A stretch of 7,210 nucleotides of DNA from Planctomycetota bacterium (GCA_022566435.1 JADFIX010000177.1:1-7210); one strand, 5' to 3'. Shown: positions 1 through 6,193, numbered from the stretch's first letter. The notes: generated by a model not told the origin, from the sequence alone. Numbers and translations: made by a program.

Positions 1-809
1 CCGCGACCGCCGGCCTTAGCTTGGGCGCACTGCAAGCCTGCCAAACCGTCCGTCAGCGGTACCTTATGCTGCTGGACCAAATACGTGGCCAGCGGTCCGT
101 GAACGCTCCCGGTGACGGGGTCCTCGTCAATGCCGGCGGCCGGTGCAAAAAAACGCGACTGGACGTGGATGGAGGGCGTCAGCGTGTGCGTCGAGCCGAG
201 GCATTGTCCGCGGATGCCGGCGTCCTCGTGAAATTTCTTCAGTCGCCCAAAATCCGGCCGGGCATCGTTCACCAAGGTGAAGTGATTGACGAAAACCAGG
301 AGGTCGTTGTCCTGCGTCTTGACCGGTGGCAGAGACGTATCAAACGAATCCGCCGACAGTTGCAGTATGGAGGCGAGCAGATCCAGGTCCACGGTCGTAG
401 CGGTCAATTGCGGGGTGGCCAGGTCCAGCCAGATCATTCGTTCCATCGGCTGTCGCGGCATCGCGTCGATGTGTAGCCCCAGCGGACCGGAAAGCGTATC
501 GACGACGAACGATACGCTCTCCCGGTCACCCTGTTCAATCCGGCCACTTTCGAGCAGGGCATGGGCGCCGGCGATTGTCGCGTGCCCACACATGCGGACT
601 TCAACAGTTGGCGTGAACCACCGAAACCGAAACCCGGCCGAATCGCTGTCAGTCGGCAGAACGAAAGTCGTTTCGCTCAGATTGAATTCTGCGGCGATGG
701 CTTGCATGGCTTCATCGTCGAGTCCCTCGCTATCGAGTACGATCGCCGCCGCGTTGCCGCTGAATCGGTCGTGCGTAAACGCATCCACAACAAAGTACTG
801 TCGATCCAT
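1..809 (-). CDS. PhzF/YddE-family isomerase (phenazine biosynthesis-like), 3' end missing
   Basis: I read this from the minus strand: an open frame of 269 codons starts at the ATG complementary to 807-809 and continues without a stop past the left edge. The N-terminus reads MDRQYFVVDAFT, followed by FSGNAAAIVL. Further motifs are NLSETTFVLP (about residues 43-52, with Glu46 matching the family's catalytic glutamate), FRWFTPTVEVRMCGHATIAGAHAL (about 62-85) and, towards the C-terminus, AAGIDEDPVTGSVHGPLATY. These are the conserved blocks of the two-lobed diaminopimelate-epimerase-like PhzF fold. The family is cytosolic, and most members outside phenazine clusters have no known substrate; here no phenazine genes are nearby, so the substrate is unknown. 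The visible end, QAKAGGRG, resembles the family's C-terminal GRxG region, so only a few dozen residues are probably missing. AAGGGA about 10 nt upstream of the ATG is a modest ribosome-binding site. The gene is divergent from the sigma factor gene. Confidence 0.93.
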   Translation of the reverse strand, partial: MDRQYFVVDAFTHDRFSGNAAAIVLDSEGLDDEAMQAIAAEFNLSETTFVLPTDSDSAGFRFRWFTPTVEVRMCGHATIAGAHALLESGRIEQGDRESVSFVVDTLSGPLGLHIDAMPRQPMERMIWLDLATPQLTATTVDLDLLASILQLSADSFDTSLPPVKTQDNDLLVFVNHFTLVNDARPDFGRLKKFHEDAGIRGQCLGSTHTLTPSIHVQSRFFAPAAGIDEDPVTGSVHGPLATYLVQQHKVPLTDGLAGLQCAQAKAGGR

Positions 810-834
810 GCAAGAGCCGTCCCTTGTTTCGAAG

Positions 835-855
835 AAATGGCCGTTTTCGCCATTT
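835..855. promoter_or_regulatory. Perfect dyad upstream of the PhzF-family gene
   Basis: AAATGGC at 835-841 and GCCATTT at 849-855 form a perfect 7-bp inverted repeat around a 7-nt centre. It lies 26-46 bp upstream of the PhzF-family start codon, where an operator or a 5'-leader hairpin would be expected. No regulator gene is visible in the window, so its role is inferred from position only. Confidence 0.35.
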
Positions 856-881
856 GTGGTCCGATCGTATCTTTCGGTTGT

Positions 882-915
882 CGCTCGGGCAAACCCAGTC
901 CTCTGGGGTCGAGCG
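882..915. repeat. Two-tier stem-loop in the divergent control region
   Basis: CGCTCG at 882-887 pairs with CGAGCG at 910-915. Inside it, CCCAG at 894-898 pairs with CTGGG at 903-907 around a TCCT loop. The arms are separated by a small asymmetric internal loop. No T-run follows on either strand, so this is not an obvious terminator. It could be an operator or a leader structure shared by the two divergent genes, or be without function. Confidence 0.3.
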
Positions 916-954
916 GCGGTCGTTGGATCGCACACAAGAAAATGTGAAAGAATC

Positions 955-985
955 GGAACCGCGATGGCGTCCTGTGACTTATAAG
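955..985 (+). promoter_or_regulatory. Possible promoter of the sigma factor operon
   Basis: GGAACC at 955-960 resembles the GGAAC -35 element recognised by many ECF sigma factors. TATAAG at 980-985 resembles a -10 box, but the 19-bp spacing is long, and an ECF-type -10 (GTC or TCTGA class) is not clearly placed. If real, it would suggest that the downstream sigma factor regulates itself. It lies 47 bp upstream of the GTG start. This is a weak call. Confidence 0.22.
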
Positions 986-1031
986 GGGTGAGTATCGCGA
1001 TCGTTGGCCATGCGAACCGGACGGTTTCAGA

Positions 1032-1613
1032 GTGACAGAATTGCAGATTTCAATAACTGGTGCGGATTGGGAGGCCGTCGAATCGGCCGATCGTGATCTG
1101 ATCAGACGCGCCGGACGCGATCGCGGGGCCTTTGCGCTGCTCTACCGGCAGCATTATGAGGCCATCGCGGGGCATGTGTTCCGGCGGACGGGTGACGTCC
1201 ATGCCACGGATGACATCGTGGCGGAGACGTTTCTGGCGGCCATGCGATCGATTTCCAGGTTCCGATTTCGCGGAATCCCGTTTCGAGCCAGGCTGTTCAG
1301 GATCGCGACGAACAAGGTCAATCGGTGTGCGAGAAAACGCCGTCGCGACGCGGTCAAGAGTCTCGAGAGCAGTGGCGCCGTCGATCCCGCTGCATCATCC
1401 GCCACCCGCGAAAGCGGCCACGAGGCTGATCGCGCTCGAAAGGCGATGTGGACCCTGTTGCCCAACCACCAGGCCGTGCTTTCGCTGCACTACCTGGAAG
1501 GCATGAGTTTGCAAGAGGTGGCATCCGTCATTGGCTGCCGTGTAGGGACGGTGAAGTCCCGACTCGCTCGCGGGCGTGATGCCCTTCGCGAGCGGCTAAC
1601 GAAGTGGAGATGA
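1032..1613 (+). CDS. RNA polymerase sigma factor, ECF subfamily
   Basis: This 193-aa protein directs core RNA polymerase to a dedicated set of promoters. Sigma region 2 spans about residues 33-105 and includes AFALLYRQHYEAI, the DDIVAETFLAA helix (60-70; compare the family's EDIVQETFL) and a basic stretch ending in RKRRR. A variable Ser/Ala-rich linker follows. Region 4 occupies about 139-193, with LPNHQAVLSLHYLEGMSLQE and the helix-turn-helix recognition part GCRVGTVKSRLARGRDAL. Region 3 is absent, and the length is normal for ECF factors. The start is GTG: the next in-frame codon upstream that matters is a stop at 975-977, with no ATG or GTG between, and starting later would cut into the N-terminal helix. 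No good Shine-Dalgarno sequence is seen. The stop codon is 4 bp before the next gene, which is probably cotranscribed and a regulator of this factor. The ECF group cannot be assigned by eye. Confidence 0.95.
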   Translation: MTELQISITGADWEAVESADRDLIRRAGRDRGAFALLYRQHYEAIAGHVFRRTGDVHATDDIVAETFLAAMRSISRFRFRGIPFRARLFRIATNKVNRCARKRRRDAVKSLESSGAVDPAASSATRESGHEADRARKAMWTLLPNHQAVLSLHYLEGMSLQEVASVIGCRVGTVKSRLARGRDALRERLTKWR

Positions 1614-1617
1614 AAAA

Positions 1618-2538
1618 GTGATGAACTCCCGAGATCCAGTTGAACAGGCACTCACGGCACTCAAGTCCGAGCGAAGGCGTGTGGGCGGGAGCAAACAGGA
1701 ATTGGAGAAACGACTGATGGAACAATTTGGCACATCGGGAAATGCATCCCGGTTTACGAAGTATCGAACGTTGTTGGTGGCACTGGGTGTCATTCTGGTC
1801 GGCGGCGCGGGGTTTGCCGCGACGGATGGCGGATCCAGTGCTCTCAAGAAGTTACTTGTTTTTGTCAGTATCGATGGCGAGGTTACCGAGCTGGAATTGC
1901 AAGCGATTGACGGCGATGCCACCTGGGTCGACGGCGATGCCACCTGGGTCATGGAGAACGATGACGGCGGAACGACAACCATCAATCTCTACCAGCTCGA
2001 CGAACTCGAGGGGGATGGGGTTCAGACTGTAGACATTGTAATCGATTCGGATGGCGTGGGCGACAAGACCATCGATCTCCTCTTGGGCGGCATGCCCGCC
2101 GACGGCGTGATTTTTATCGGGAAAGACGGTGCCGCTTCCGCACTCGATAGTAGCGGATGCGGTACGTTCGTGACCGACGAGCAGAACGGTGACGGCACCG
2201 AAGAGACGATCACTGTCACGAAAGAGTGTACGAAGGATGCCGACGGCGGGGAAAACGTCACGGTGATCGAAATCATCGGCGACCCCGGCGACGGTCACGA
2301 ACGGCGCCGCGAGCTGATTGACGATTTGATATCGCAAGAAGGCGGCGGCGCGGTCAACGTCGAGGTCGATCTTGGCGAAGACGGAGTCGCCACCATCACA
2401 CTGACCTACGAAGACGGCACGGAAAACGTGCTGACGCTGGATGTGATCGCCGAGACCGAGGACGGCGAGCTGACTGTGACCGTCGACGACGACGGCGAAG
2501 TAACGATCCAGAAGTCGGCTGTCGAATCAGACGAATAG
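1618..2538 (+). CDS. Membrane-anchored acidic protein, probable partner of the ECF sigma factor
   Basis: I do not recognise a named family. The 306-aa product has a charged cytoplasmic N-terminus of about 48 residues (DPVEQALTALKSERRR, then KQELEKRLMEQF), one hydrophobic segment at about 51-68 (TLLVALGVILVGGAGFAA), and a long Asp/Glu-rich remainder. The outer part has repeated short beta-like units with D-G turns, such as DSDGVGD, EQNGDGTEE and EDGVATITLTYEDG. It contains two cysteines (181 and 204) that could form a disulfide outside the cytoplasm. The start may be GTG 1618 or ATG 1621; GGAG at 1606-1609 serves either. Tight coupling to the sigma gene and this topology suggest a sigma-controlling (anti-sigma-like) membrane protein, but no zinc-binding anti-sigma motif (HxxxCxxC) is present, so this is inference. 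The Asp-rich turns could bind calcium. A 21-bp in-frame duplication lies within it. Confidence 0.85.
   Translation: MMNSRDPVEQALTALKSERRRVGGSKQELEKRLMEQFGTSGNASRFTKYRTLLVALGVILVGGAGFAATDGGSSALKKLLVFVSIDGEVTELELQAIDGDATWVDGDATWVMENDDGGTTTINLYQLDELEGDGVQTVDIVIDSDGVGDKTIDLLLGGMPADGVIFIGKDGAASALDSSGCGTFVTDEQNGDGTEETITVTKECTKDADGGENVTVIEIIGDPGDGHERRRELIDDLISQEGGGAVNVEVDLGEDGVATITLTYEDGTENVLTLDVIAETEDGELTVTVDDDGEVTIQKSAVESDE
1909..1950 (+). repeat. Perfect 21-bp tandem duplication inside the acidic protein gene
   Basis: The units 1909-1929 and 1930-1950 are identical and in frame, encoding DGDATWV twice (residues 98-104 and 105-111). The lack of any divergence points to a recent slippage event. 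Confidence 0.97.
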
Positions 2539-2562
2539 TCGCCGAACGATCCGATGAATCTC

Positions 2563-2605
2563 AGGCGCCCGCCGGTCCATTTCGGTCCCGCGGGCGCCTT
2601 TTTTT
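2563..2605 (+). terminator. Rho-independent terminator of the sigma factor operon
   Basis: AGGCGCCCGC at 2563-2572 pairs perfectly over 10 bp with GCGGGCGCCT at 2590-2599, with a 17-nt loop. Seven Ts (2599-2605) follow on the plus strand. It begins 25 bp after the stop codon of the acidic membrane protein. There is no matching A-run on the other side, so it acts in one direction only. Confidence 0.93.
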
Positions 2606-2933
2606 GGTCGGCCACTACGATTCCTGATACTCGTTGCCGAGATCGCCCACGTCTGCCCTCCGTTTCGACCGCGACAGTGTTGCTCACGCCCCGAGCCTAC
2701 ACCCATGGCGGTAGGATGTGGTGGTTGCTGAGAACGGAGACTACAAGATCTGAGGAGGATCGACGGACGGTCGTCCATTTCCGCCGTCGCAGATGGGTGA
2801 TTGTCCCCGGTTACCGAGCGATATTTCTTCCCACTGATTGGTGCTCACGTCATGAGTACTTGTTGCGAATCGTTATCGCCGAAACTCTTCATCAATGCCG
2901 CCCGGTCGCGCGGCGATGGGCCCATGATTCGGA
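2606..2933. other. Non-coding stretch between convergent transcription units
   Basis: These 328 bases separate the terminator from the stop codon of the minus-strand gene. The open frames crossing them have no family resemblance and no convincing start. Small features seen are GGACG-GT-CGTCC (2765-2776), a possible transposon-end motif (2793-2810) and the palindrome ATGGGCCCAT (2916-2925). No T-tailed hairpin that would terminate the minus-strand gene was found. Confidence 0.7.
2793..2810 (+). repeat. Possible remnant of a transposon-end or REP-like motif
   Basis: ATGGGTGATTGTCCCCGG is close to the motif TGGGTGACTGTCCCCGG, which I recall from repeats bordering REP-associated (IS200-like) transposase genes in diverse bacteria. 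No transposase and no second copy is visible here. The call rests on memory of the motif, not on a search. Confidence 0.3.
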
Positions 2934-3962
2934 TCAGCCGGGCGTTCCAGCGAGTTCTTCACTTGTAAACGGTCCTTGTTTGACCGTGCCCGATATTCGG
3001 TGCTCAAGCCTTTTGCATAAGTCCTCTTGCGTATCCCATAACACGATATTGATTGCGGTTACATCAAAGTGCCTCGGCGCTTCCTTGGGGCAGGTGTATA
3101 TGACCGTTGTGCCCAGGCCTAGCGCGAATCCGGCCTCGTAGTAGACGCCTGGATTATTGTCGGTCAGTTCGGCGACAACAAATGGCGCCTGACGAATGTA
3201 ATCATGCACGTGGTCCATTATCGACTCGTTATGTTCAACTGAATCGGCGCGCCGCGCCTTATAACCGGCGTTGTTGATTGCGGGTTCGATTTGATCCTTG
3301 AATAGCCGACTCATTTCCTCTGTGCGGCTTTTGCCTCCGAACCACATTGCGACGAAGACTGGATTTTTCGAATTAGCTTGGCCGCGGTTGAGTTCATCGT
3401 AATGCGCATAGCCTTTCGGCGTCAACATCAGTTGCCGCTGTTCGTTGAGACTGACTGCTGCTGGGTCAATCCAACCGTAGTCAACCATTGCATCGATGAA
3501 ATATACCTTCTCGCCTCTATCGTGCGAGAAGAGAATGCGGTCCTTCTCGTTCTTCAACGCGATCTCCAATGGCCGACCAACCAAGAGTTCCTTCTTTTTG
3601 GCATCGTTGACAAGGTTGCACAGACAGCGATCAATCCGGCGCGGTATTTCGTGCGGCCAAGTCCTGAGTAGATCGACAGCTAGAACTCCTACATAATCGT
3701 CAATATCTGGGTACCTTTCTGGACGGGGGAATTGAAGAAAAGCCTTCGAAAGTCCTTGGTAATCTCGCTCGCACAAGAGTGTGCATAGTCTTTGGGTCTG
3801 CGGTTTGGTCCATCGCGCCAAGTATTCGTTAATGTCCTGACGGACAATCGCATATCCTGGGCAAGCGCACCCCGTAACCCCGCCAAAATTGTGGTGTTCC
3901 GGAATGGTATGCCACATTGCGGTACTACTCTTGCATAGAGGACATGTTATTCCTTCGTTCAT
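2934..3962 (-). CDS. Zinc-ribbon-like protein with a C-terminal nucleoside deoxyribosyltransferase/TIR-like domain
   Basis: The 342-aa product looks soluble. Residues 7-34 hold CPLC and CAC (Cys7, 10, 32, 34), with His18, 23 and 24 between, a likely metal-binding head ending in CPGYAI. The middle (about 45-195) is helical and ends with YFIDAMVDYGWID and LMLTPKGYAHYDEL, which resembles a winged-helix module. The C-terminal domain (about 200-325) opens with NPVFVAMWFGGK and contains IEPAINNAGYKARRAD, EHNESIMDHV, FVVAELTDNNPGVYYEAGFA, LGLGTTVIYTC, RHFD and NIVLW. This order fits the nucleoside 2-deoxyribosyltransferase-like superfamily, related in fold to TIR domains; Glu276 in VYYEAG is the candidate catalytic residue, with Asp268 near it. 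Enzymes of these folds cleave N-glycosidic bonds in nucleosides, nucleotides or NAD, and some serve as effectors in conflict systems. The substrate here is unknown. A strong ribosome-binding site fixes the start. The HEAT-repeat membrane protein gene ends 113 bp upstream. Confidence 0.85.
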   Translation of the reverse strand: MNEGITCPLCKSSTAMWHTIPEHHNFGGVTGCACPGYAIVRQDINEYLARWTKPQTQRLCTLLCERDYQGLSKAFLQFPRPERYPDIDDYVGVLAVDLLRTWPHEIPRRIDRCLCNLVNDAKKKELLVGRPLEIALKNEKDRILFSHDRGEKVYFIDAMVDYGWIDPAAVSLNEQRQLMLTPKGYAHYDELNRGQANSKNPVFVAMWFGGKSRTEEMSRLFKDQIEPAINNAGYKARRADSVEHNESIMDHVHDYIRQAPFVVAELTDNNPGVYYEAGFALGLGTTVIYTCPKEAPRHFDVTAINIVLWDTQEDLCKRLEHRISGTVKQGPFTSEELAGTPG

Positions 3963-3970
3963 TTGTAAAG

Positions 3971-3975
3971 CCTCC
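3971..3975 (-). promoter_or_regulatory. Ribosome-binding site of the deoxyribosyltransferase-like gene
   Basis: On the minus strand GGAGG stands 8 nt before the ATG at 3960-3962. It is the strongest Shine-Dalgarno sequence in the window and supports that start. Confidence 0.85.
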
Positions 3976-4013
3976 GCGTAAGTCGCACTTCACGCTCCAG
4001 TCGCCCCCAGTCA

Positions 4014-4077
4014 CTTCGTCGCTTCCTCCATCAGTACCGCGAGCGTCAGCGACCGGCTTCCCTCCCTTCGTCGCTTC
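4014..4077. repeat. 12-bp direct repeats bracketing an intergenic element
   Basis: CTTCGTCGCTTC occurs exactly at 4014-4025 and again at 4066-4077. The second copy overlaps the stop codon of the HEAT-repeat gene. Between them lies the 20-bp planctomycete-type repeat, so the arrangement resembles an inserted element with short flanking repeats. A target-site duplication of 12 bp is one explanation; a chance or slippage repeat is another. Confidence 0.6.
4037..4056. repeat. Dispersed intergenic repeat of planctomycete type
   Basis: CCGCGAGCGTCAGCGACCGG matches a sequence I recall as occurring many times between genes in planctomycete genomes such as Rhodopirellula. Within the window it occurs once. 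It contains two AGCG units and CCG/CGG ends. Its function is unknown, and the identification is from memory. Confidence 0.5.
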
Positions 4078-6115
4078 ACCCACCCTCTTCGGCTGGCTTC
4101 AGTCTCTGCGGCGCTTCTTCCGCATCCCGAATATTCATCAATGCAAGTGTCGCCTGAACTCTCAATTCGTAATACCCGCTCTCAGTTCGGATCCGTTCTA
4201 GAGTCCGAATCACCGCCCGATCTGAGCCGCCGCCAACTGTTCCGAGCAATTGGATCGCAAGTCTCTCGACATAAAGCGTTGTGGATCGGATCGTAAGTCT
4301 CTCGATATATAACGTTGGGGAGACGAAATCAATTTCCACGAATTCGATAAGTAAGTCTTTTAGCTCTCTACTGTCATGGGCGATAGACATAAGCCGGCGA
4401 AATACGTCGCCCATACGCAGATTTTCCATAGAAACCGATCGTGGTTGATCTTCCAGAGAGTCCGTTAGTATGCCTACGAGCCCGTCGCCTCCGCCCTGCA
4501 CTTCCGCCAACCCCATTCTTGCCCCAAATTTCGTACCGACATCGCCCTCTTCTAGTGCGATTCTTAGAGTACCGATTGCCTCTTCGGCGCCAATCGCGCC
4601 CAGTGCGACCGCGTAGGGGTTGGCGGAAAACTTTGTTTTCCCTATAGCCAAACCGTCTTTCAAAGCGGCGACGACGTCGTCACGCATGATACTGTCCCTG
4701 AAATTCGTACCCCAATTGTCAAGAGCGGAAGCATAAAATGCGCGATCATCTGGAGTTCCCATTGTCCCCTTGAGTATGGCTAAGACTTCCCTCAGAGAGC
4801 CCGTGTCGTGGCGTCGGCAGAGCACGCGAGCAGCGTTGCTCCTTATGCGATGGGTAAGTTCACCGTTTCGCAGAATCCGGCGCATCAATGAGATGTCGAT
4901 AGAGCGATGGTGAAGTACCTCCAAACGCCCTAACATGTATTCGTCAGCGAACCGACCTTTTTCGATTTGTTCGCAGATCTTGGCTATAGCATCATCGAGT
5001 TGACATTTTGCGCGGATGGCGGTTGTGGCCGCTGCCACGGCGACGAACTCTTCTTCGTGACCGATCAAATCGACGAGTATCGCACCTGCTTTTCGTGCAT
5101 CTGCCCCAAAGGCAGCCATTGCTCCTGCCGCAGCCGCAAGCACTTGGGGTGATTCGTCTTGGCGTTCGAGGACACCCTTCAGCGCGGGCACACACTGGTC
5201 AGGCCGACGGCCGATATAGCCGATCGCTTCCGCTGCGGCCAATCTAAGGCGTTCATCGTCACTCTCGAGCGCCTCTATGATCAAGTCGATTTTTCCGTGC
5301 GCGGCCGGTCCCTTTTTGCCGAGGGCACGAATGGCGGCCGCGTCTACTATACTTTCAACCCGGGCGAATCGTGTTTCAGTCTCTTCAGCCTGCTCCTCGA
5401 TGTTGCTCGCAAGAAAGTCGAACTTACGTCCTGTTTCTTCAATTTGAGAACTCATAGCTTCAATTCGTAACGTCAGCTGCGTTTCTTCGGCCATAAACTT
5501 TCCTTCAAACAAGGCGATCCTACTATCAACTAATTCGGTTGCGGCGGCGGCGGCCTGCTCAACCTTGCTGGTTGCAGATGATGCTTCTCGAAGAGCAACG
5601 CCAGCGTCTATGCCGGCTGACCGCGCGCTGGTCGTAATGCCATCTATTTGTTTTAGGTACGGTTCCAATGTCCGCTCGACCTCCTTGTTCACCGTGCTTT
5701 GAACGGATTGCTGAATGATGAAGAAACCGGCGATACCAACGAACAAGAACATGATGACCGCCTGAATCTTCATCCAGTCAATGAGCCGTTTGCGCGCCTT
5801 TTCGAAGACACCGTCGTCGTCACATGCGATCCCGGATTCACCTCCTCCGAGAAATGAAAACGCTGCCATCCCGATGACAAACAGAAGCAACAAGTCCCAG
5901 GGAACGTCGGAGCCGGGGTTGAGAATTCTGTAAGCGATCAAAGCGCTGCAAGCGAGCATGATGGCGTACAAGAGAATGGTACGTTTCGTCCTCGTGTTCA
6001 TTGTGCCTCGCTCGCCCATGCGTGCCGAAGGCGTCGGACTCGACTCTCCGCTCTTCGGGTCATCTTCGTCGTTACGCTCACCTTCCGGAGGCGGCGGACT
6101 CGGCGCTTTGCTCAT
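4076..6115 (-). CDS. Three-pass membrane protein with coiled coil and HEAT-like repeats
   Basis: The 679-aa product is of no named family that I recognise. Residues 1-45 are disordered, rich in Pro, Glu, Asp and Ser. Hydrophobic segments lie at about 46-65 (ILLYAIMLACSALIAY), 73-90 (WDLLLLFVIGMAAFSFL) and 117-134 (IQAVIMFLFVGIAGFFII). Basic residues next to TM1 (RTKR) and in the TM2-TM3 loop (KARKRLIDWMK) put the N-terminus and that loop inside, so the large C-terminal part would lie outside the cytoplasm. A long heptad-like helix spans about 137-265. From about 270 to the end come alpha-helical pairs of HEAT type, for example IDLIIEALESDDERLRLAAA followed by EAIGYIG, and later VAVAAATTAIRA. 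HEAT solenoids bind proteins; no catalytic motif is seen. I start at ATG 6113-6115, 39 nt inside the longest frame, because GGAG stands 8 nt before it. The protein could be a sensor or scaffold for the downstream deoxyribosyltransferase-like protein, but only adjacency supports this. Confidence 0.83.
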   Translation of the reverse strand: MSKAPSPPPPEGERNDEDDPKSGESSPTPSARMGERGTMNTRTKRTILLYAIMLACSALIAYRILNPGSDVPWDLLLLFVIGMAAFSFLGGGESGIACDDDGVFEKARKRLIDWMKIQAVIMFLFVGIAGFFIIQQSVQSTVNKEVERTLEPYLKQIDGITTSARSAGIDAGVALREASSATSKVEQAAAAATELVDSRIALFEGKFMAEETQLTLRIEAMSSQIEETGRKFDFLASNIEEQAEETETRFARVESIVDAAAIRALGKKGPAAHGKIDLIIEALESDDERLRLAAAEAIGYIGRRPDQCVPALKGVLERQDESPQVLAAAAGAMAAFGADARKAGAILVDLIGHEEEFVAVAAATTAIRAKCQLDDAIAKICEQIEKGRFADEYMLGRLEVLHHRSIDISLMRRILRNGELTHRIRSNAARVLCRRHDTGSLREVLAILKGTMGTPDDRAFYASALDNWGTNFRDSIMRDDVVAALKDGLAIGKTKFSANPYAVALGAIGAEEAIGTLRIALEEGDVGTKFGARMGLAEVQGGGDGLVGILTDSLEDQPRSVSMENLRMGDVFRRLMSIAHDSRELKDLLIEFVEIDFVSPTLYIERLTIRSTTLYVERLAIQLLGTVGGGSDRAVIRTLERIRTESGYYELRVQATLALMNIRDAEEAPQRLKPAEEGG
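4252..4323 (-). repeat. Imperfect 36-bp tandem duplication in the HEAT-repeat gene
   Basis: Units 4252-4287 and 4288-4323 are clearly alike, sharing for instance AAGTCTCTCGA and GCGTTG/ACGTTG. In the protein this gives TLYIERLTIRST followed by TLYVERLAIQLL (residues 601-612 and 613-624). The period of 12 residues is much shorter than a HEAT unit, so it is a local duplication and not part of the solenoid pattern. Confidence 0.88.
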
Positions 6116-6123
6116 CGTGGTTT

Positions 6124-6127
6124 CTCC
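6124..6127 (-). promoter_or_regulatory. Ribosome-binding site that decides the HEAT-repeat gene start
   Basis: GGAG on the minus strand lies 8 nt upstream of the ATG at 6113-6115. The longer in-frame ATG at 6152-6154 would add MFWRAPWRIGETT and has no comparable site, so the inner start is preferred. Confidence 0.65.
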
Positions 6128-6193
6128 AATTCGCCAAGGCGCACGCCAAAACACTCACATAAACGATCAATTGGCCGTATCCCGCACGCCCGA

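Noticed and set aside
21..476. Plus-strand open frame antisense to the PhzF-family gene
   Set aside because: The opposite strand carries unmistakable PhzF motifs in a continuous frame; this one is its shadow.
2752..2758. Strong Shine-Dalgarno-like GAGGAGG on the plus strand
   Set aside because: No start codon lies at a suitable distance downstream, and no gene-like frame follows.
2527..2778. Minus-strand open frame of 83 codons in the intergenic stretch
   Set aside because: It is Arg/Ser-rich with no motif, overlaps the terminator and the end of the acidic protein gene, and has no ribosome-binding site that persuades.
2845..2925. 26-codon minus-strand frame just after the deoxyribosyltransferase-like gene
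   Set aside because: It is too short, has no Shine-Dalgarno sequence, and nothing supports it beyond an ATG and a stop.
2916..2925. Palindrome ATGGGCCCAT after the deoxyribosyltransferase-like gene
   Set aside because: It has no loop, no T-run and no second copy, so there is no support for a terminator or operator.
2554..3141. Plus-strand open frame of 195 codons
   Set aside because: It runs through the terminator and into the antisense of the deoxyribosyltransferase-like gene, and its translation resembles no family.
6116..6154. Longer start for the HEAT-repeat protein (ATG at 6152-6154)
   Set aside because: The inner ATG has a well-spaced GGAG, and the outer one lacks a comparable site.
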